This document shows, piece by piece, positions 60,559 to 64,000 of a stretch of DNA of 64,000 nucleotides. Position 1 is the first letter of the stretch, and each line of letters opens with the position of its first letter. The notes beneath the pieces are model-generated. The model saw nothing but the letters and a program-made list of their open reading frames with translations. It had not been told where the DNA came from and searched no databases. Made by a program: the position numbers and the translations under genes. Source of the DNA: Rhizobium phaseoli. GTDB taxonomy: Bacteria > Pseudomonadota > Alphaproteobacteria > Rhizobiales > Rhizobiaceae. The DNA is taken from NCBI RefSeq assembly GCF_003985125.1, contig NZ_ML133578.1, positions 62,001-126,000 of the forward strand. The letters are read 5' to 3'.

Positions 60559-62115
60559 ATGTCGGACTATACCGAACTGGACAAGAAGCAGGATGTGCAC
60601 ATCCTGCATTCGATGGGCTATGCCCAGGAACTCGAACGGCGAATGAGTTCATTCTCGAATTTCGCCGTATCATTCTCCATCATTTGCATTCTCTCCGGCG
60701 GCATCAATTCGCTGGCGCAGGCGACTTCGGGCGCCGGCGGAGCGGCGATTGGCATCGGCTGGCCGGTCGGCTGCTTCATCTCGCTCGTCTTCGCCATCGC
60801 CATGGCGCAGATCAGCTCGGCCTATCCGACGGCCGGCGGGCTCTATCACTGGGGCTCGATCCTCGGCAACCGGTTCACCGGTTGGTTGACCGCCTGGTTC
60901 AACCTGCTCGGCCTCGTCACCGTGCTCGGCGCCATCAATGTCGGCACCTATTATTTCTTCATGGGTTCGTTCGGCACCAGCTATCTCGGGCTGACGGACA
61001 CGACGACGGTGCGTATCCTCTTCCTTGTGATCATTACCGGCGCTCAAGCGCTCGTGAACCACATGGGCATCGGACTGACCGCGAAGCTGACCGACTTTTC
61101 CGGTTATCTCATCTTCGCAACGTCGATCGCTCTGGCGGCCGTCTGCCTCATTGCGGCGCCCTCCTACGAGATCGGCCGCCTTTTCACCTTCGCCAACTAC
61201 TCCGGCGAAGTTGGCGGTAATGTCTGGCCGTCCACCTCGGGCGCCTGGGTCTTCCTGCTCGGCCTGCTGCTGCCGATCTACACCATCACCGGTTATGACG
61301 CCTCGGCCCATACCTCGGAAGAGACGGTTAAAGCCGCAGAATCAGTGCCGCGCGGCATGGTTTCGTCGGTGCTGTGGTCGGCGCTTTTCGGCTATATCAT
61401 GCTGTGCGCCTTCGTCCTGATGCTGCCGAACATGGACGATGCGGCAAAACAGGGCTGGAACGTGTTCTTCTGGGCGATGGACAGCCAGGTCAATCCCCTC
61501 GTCAACGATATCCTTTATCTCGCGATCCTGGTCAGCCAGTGGCTGTGCGGCCTTGCGACCGTCACTTCGGTCTCCCGCATGATCTTCGCCTTCTCGCGTG
61601 ACGGCGGCCTGCCTGCGTCGAAGGCGCTGTCGAAAGTCAGCCCGCAGTATCGCACGCCGGTCGCTGCGATCTGGACCGGTTCGATCTTGTCGGTCCTGTT
61701 CGTCTGGGGTTCCTCGCTGGTGTCGATCGGTGATACGCCGGTCTATACAATCGTTGTCTCATGCACGGTTATCTTCCTGTTCTTCTCCTTCGCGATCCCG
61801 ATCACGCTCGGCCTGTTCGCCTGGGGGACAGCGAAGTGGGACAAGATGGGGCCGTGGAATCTCGGCGAAGGCATGTTCAAGCTTTTTGCAGTGCTCAGCG
61901 TCATCGCGATGATCCTGATCTTCGTTCTCGGCATCCAGCCGCCGAACGAGTGGGCGCTCTATATCACCGTCGGTTTCCTCGTCGTCACGGCGATCGTCTG
62001 GTTCGGCTTCGAAAGCCGTCGCTTCAAGGGGCCGCCGATCGGTGCTGAAGTGGCAAAGCGGCAAGCCGAGATCGCGGCGGCCGAAGCGGCTGTCGGCGAA
62101 AGCGGCGAAAACTAA
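60559..62115 (+). CDS. APC-superfamily amino acid/amine permease
   Basis: A 518-residue membrane protein with 12 hydrophobic segments. It starts MSDYTELDKKQDVHILHSMG, then ERRMSSFSNFAVSFSIICILSG and SLAQATSGAGGAAIGIGWPVG mark the first two segments of the fungal-type (GABA/choline, ACT) branch of APC transporters. Inner membrane. The soluble C-terminus is Ala/Glu-rich. Probably imports GABA, a polyamine or related amine for the ligase and dehydrogenase downstream. Confidence 0.9.
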   Translation: MSDYTELDKKQDVHILHSMGYAQELERRMSSFSNFAVSFSIICILSGGINSLAQATSGAGGAAIGIGWPVGCFISLVFAIAMAQISSAYPTAGGLYHWGSILGNRFTGWLTAWFNLLGLVTVLGAINVGTYYFFMGSFGTSYLGLTDTTTVRILFLVIITGAQALVNHMGIGLTAKLTDFSGYLIFATSIALAAVCLIAAPSYEIGRLFTFANYSGEVGGNVWPSTSGAWVFLLGLLLPIYTITGYDASAHTSEETVKAAESVPRGMVSSVLWSALFGYIMLCAFVLMLPNMDDAAKQGWNVFFWAMDSQVNPLVNDILYLAILVSQWLCGLATVTSVSRMIFAFSRDGGLPASKALSKVSPQYRTPVAAIWTGSILSVLFVWGSSLVSIGDTPVYTIVVSCTVIFLFFSFAIPITLGLFAWGTAKWDKMGPWNLGEGMFKLFAVLSVIAMILIFVLGIQPPNEWALYITVGFLVVTAIVWFGFESRRFKGPPIGAEVAKRQAEIAAAEAAVGESGEN

Positions 62116-62263
62116 GCGTCGACACTTCCCTCTCGAATGGCGGGGCCGCTCCTGCGGCCCCGCTCACCGGCTCAACGAAAAGGCATCAGGCCCACGATTC
62201 GGCCGAGGCGCATGCGCTTTCGTTGCCTCGATTTTCTCAATTCCAATTTCAGGCGGATCAATC

Positions 62264-63631
62264 ATGAGCAGCAGCTACACAATCGACGATCTCAGGAAGG
62301 ATGTTGCCGAAGGCCGCATCGATACGGTTCTGGCCTGCCAGGTGGACATGCAGGGAAGGCTGATGGGCAAGCGCTTCCAAGCCGAATATTTTGTCGAGAG
62401 CGCCTGGAAGGAGACGCACAGCTGCAACTACCTGATTGCCACGGACATGGAGATGGAGACCGTCTCCGGCTACAAGGCGACGAGCTGGGAAAAGGGTTAC
62501 GGCGACTATACGATGAAGCCGGATCTCGCGACGCTGCGCCGCATTCCCTGGCTTGAGGGCACGGCGCTCGTGCTCTGCGACGTGCTCGACCATCACACGC
62601 ATGAGGAGGTCGCCCATTCGCCGCGGGCGATCCTGAAAAAGCAGGTGAAGCGCCTCGAAGACATGGGCATGAAGGCGTATATGGCGTCCGAACTCGAATT
62701 CTTCCTGTTCGACCAGAGCTATGAGGCGGCACATGCGGCAGGCTACCGCAACCTCAAACTCGCCAGCGCCTATAACGAGGACTATCACATCTTCCAGACC
62801 ACCAAGGAGGAAGAGGTGATGCGGGCGATCCGCACCGGGCTGCAGGGTGCGGGCATTCCGGTCGAGAATTCCAAGGGCGAGGCTTCGGCCGGCCAGGAGG
62901 AGATCAACGTGCGCTATGCCGACGCGCTCGCCATGGCCGACCGGCATGCAATCATCAAGAATGGTTGCAAGGAGATCGCCTGGTCGAAAGGCAAGGCCAT
63001 CACCTTCCTTGCCAAGTGGAATTACAATGCTGCCGGCAGTTCCTCGCACATCCACCAGTCGCTCTGGAGCCTGGAGGAAAAGCCGCTGTTCTTCGACCAT
63101 ACCGGCAAATACGGCATGTCGCCGCTGATGCATAATTACGTTGCCGGGCTTCTCGCCCATGCGAGCGAGATCACCTATTTCCTGGCGCCGTACATCAATT
63201 CCTACAAGCGCTTCATGGCCGGCACCTTTGCGCCGACCAAGGCGATCTGGAGCAAGGACAACCGCACCGCCGGCTACCGCCTCTGCGGCGAGGAGACCAA
63301 GGGTATCCGCATCGAGTGCCGCGTCGGCGGCTCCGATCTCAACCCCTATCTCGCCTTCGCCGCGCTGCTTGCCGCCGGCATCGACGGGATCGAAAACAAG
63401 CTGGAACTCGAAGCGCCGTTCGTCGGCGACGCCTATGGCGGCAAGGATATCCGCGAAATCCCGCGCACCCTGCGCGCGGCGGCGACCGCGATGACGGAAT
63501 CGGCAATGCTGCGCAAGGCGTTTGGCGATGAGGTGATCGACCACTACACCCGCGCTGCCGAATGGGAGCAGGAAGAATACGACCGCCGCATCACCGATTG
63601 GGAAGTGGCGCGCGGGTTCGAAAGAGCTTAA
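62264..63631 (+). CDS. Glutamine synthetase-like ligase (gamma-glutamyl amine synthetase type)
   Basis: The 455-residue protein has the glutamine synthetase fold: KAYMASELEFFLFD (Glu metal ligand), NVRYADALAMAD, GSSSHIHQSLW (ammonium/amine site His), SYKRFMAGTFAPTKAIW and IECRVGGSDLNPYLAFAA. GS type-III/PuuA-like enzymes attach glutamate to amines such as putrescine or ethanolamine. Here the adjacent permease and aldehyde dehydrogenase favour amine catabolism over nitrogen assimilation. Start 62264 follows AGGCGG. Confidence 0.88.
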   Translation: MSSSYTIDDLRKDVAEGRIDTVLACQVDMQGRLMGKRFQAEYFVESAWKETHSCNYLIATDMEMETVSGYKATSWEKGYGDYTMKPDLATLRRIPWLEGTALVLCDVLDHHTHEEVAHSPRAILKKQVKRLEDMGMKAYMASELEFFLFDQSYEAAHAAGYRNLKLASAYNEDYHIFQTTKEEEVMRAIRTGLQGAGIPVENSKGEASAGQEEINVRYADALAMADRHAIIKNGCKEIAWSKGKAITFLAKWNYNAAGSSSHIHQSLWSLEEKPLFFDHTGKYGMSPLMHNYVAGLLAHASEITYFLAPYINSYKRFMAGTFAPTKAIWSKDNRTAGYRLCGEETKGIRIECRVGGSDLNPYLAFAALLAAGIDGIENKLELEAPFVGDAYGGKDIREIPRTLRAAATAMTESAMLRKAFGDEVIDHYTRAAEWEQEEYDRRITDWEVARGFERA

Positions 63632-63654
63632 TAGGCATTTTGCGGGCTTGCCCC

Positions 63655-63787
63655 TCACCCTAACCCTCTCCCCGCTTGCGGGGAGAGGGGACGTGCCCTG
63701 CGAGATGTTGGCGAGGGACGGAGAGGTTGCGGTTATCCCCCCTTCGCCCCGTTTACGGGGAGAAGGTGCCGGCAGGCGGATGAGGGG
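63655..63787. repeat. REP-like palindromic element
   Basis: CTCTCCCCGC-TTGC-GGGGAGAG and CTTCGCCCC-GTTTAC-GGGGAGAAGG with an ending GCCGGCAGGCGGATGAGG. Same family as at 35662 and 50280. Lies between the ligase and the aldehyde dehydrogenase gene. Confidence 0.7.
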
Positions 63788-63836
63788 CTATGGGCCTCGA
63801 CGGAATTTTTGATCAATACGAGGATGGAAATCGATC

Positions 63837-64000
63837 ATGGCAATGATCCAATGTATTTCACCGGTCGACGGATCGGTTTACGCGGAGCGTCCGGCGCTTT
63901 CGCTCGATGCTGCCAAGGATGTGGTGGCGCGCGCCCGCAAGGCGCAAAAGGCTTGGGCGAAACGGCCGCTCGAAGAGCGCGTGCAGCTCGTGCTTAAGGG
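63837..64000 (+). CDS. Aldehyde dehydrogenase, N-terminal part (cut by window end)
   Basis: The frame from ATG 63837 (after AGGATGGAAA) runs off the window. It reads ISPVDGSVYAE followed by DVVARARKAQKAWAKRPLEERVQ, the typical N-terminal strand and first helix of the aldehyde dehydrogenase superfamily. With the preceding ligase and permease it fits oxidation of a gamma-glutamyl-amino aldehyde or related product. Only the first about 54 residues are visible. Confidence 0.8.
   Translation, partial: MAMIQCISPVDGSVYAERPALSLDAAKDVVARARKAQKAWAKRPLEERVQLVLK

Overview
The window looks like a chromosomal segment of a Rhizobium of the R. leguminosarum/etli group. The evidence is a complete cinR-cinI-cinS quorum-sensing locus with cinI and cinS translationally coupled, a B12-dependent methionine synthase, two-component permease ABC operons typical of rhizobia, and families of rhizobial intergenic palindromes (RIME-like and 'ctccccgc' REP-like units). 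No CRISPR array, rRNA operon or integrase gene was seen.

Region 1 (1 to about 26.3 kb) is accessory DNA on the 3' side of a tRNA gene with a CAT anticodon (26293-26368), a common position for genomic islands. It holds two SRAP (HMCES/YedK-type) proteins, a DHFR/RibD-like reductase, two aminoglycoside-phosphotransferase-fold proteins, a metallophosphoesterase, two DUF1236 secreted proteins, a BON protein, a GQSN acetylesterase-like lipase, and a biosynthesis-like block: two alpha-oxoamine synthases (one broken by two compensating frameshifts), a DUF995 secreted protein, a LuxR-type regulator, a PNPOx-like flavoprotein and an extra, archaeal/eukaryotic-type prolyl-tRNA synthetase. About 300 bases beyond the synthetase, convergent to it, lies a 112-nt tRNA-like sequence with a perfect T-arm, a matching acceptor stem and an abnormal anticodon-like arm. 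This synthetase plus tRNA-like pair is the most unusual thing in the window. Further along are a CoiA-like nuclease with a zinc peptidase, transposon-end-like repeat clusters, and an 1133-residue RecB-nuclease/helicase. Several small genes here are damaged by frameshifts or a nonsense codon.

Region 2 (26.5 to 32 kb) starts with a single-domain response regulator, then cinS-cinI-cinR, then small conserved rhizobial proteins (GIY-YIG, DUF2934, DUF4174) among palindromic repeats.

Region 3 (32 to 39 kb) is a GntR(FCD)-controlled spermidine/putrescine-type ABC transporter (ATPase, Tat-exported binding protein, two permeases) with an Asp/Glu-hydantoin racemase and a flavin reductase-like protein, ending in a 305-bp element with perfect 32-bp terminal inverted repeats. 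Region 4 (39 to 47 kb) holds a UPF0303 haem-degrading-like protein, a DUF2799 lipoprotein, an AGE-family epimerase divergent from metH (with a perfect 20-bp palindrome in the metH promoter), and a Phd-VapC toxin-antitoxin pair.

Region 5 (47 to 54 kb) is a divergent amino-sugar-type locus: GntR(UTRA) regulator and BadF-type kinase on one side, and a CUT1 sugar ABC operon with a Gfo/Idh/MocA dehydrogenase on the other, with two identical inverted 13-bp sites in between. Region 6 (54 to 64 kb) is an RpiR-headed ABC operon on the minus strand and a divergent catabolic set (N-formylglutamate amidohydrolase family, APC amino acid permease, glutamine-synthetase-like ligase, aldehyde dehydrogenase cut by the window edge) that suggests gamma-glutamyl amine, polyamine or GABA use.
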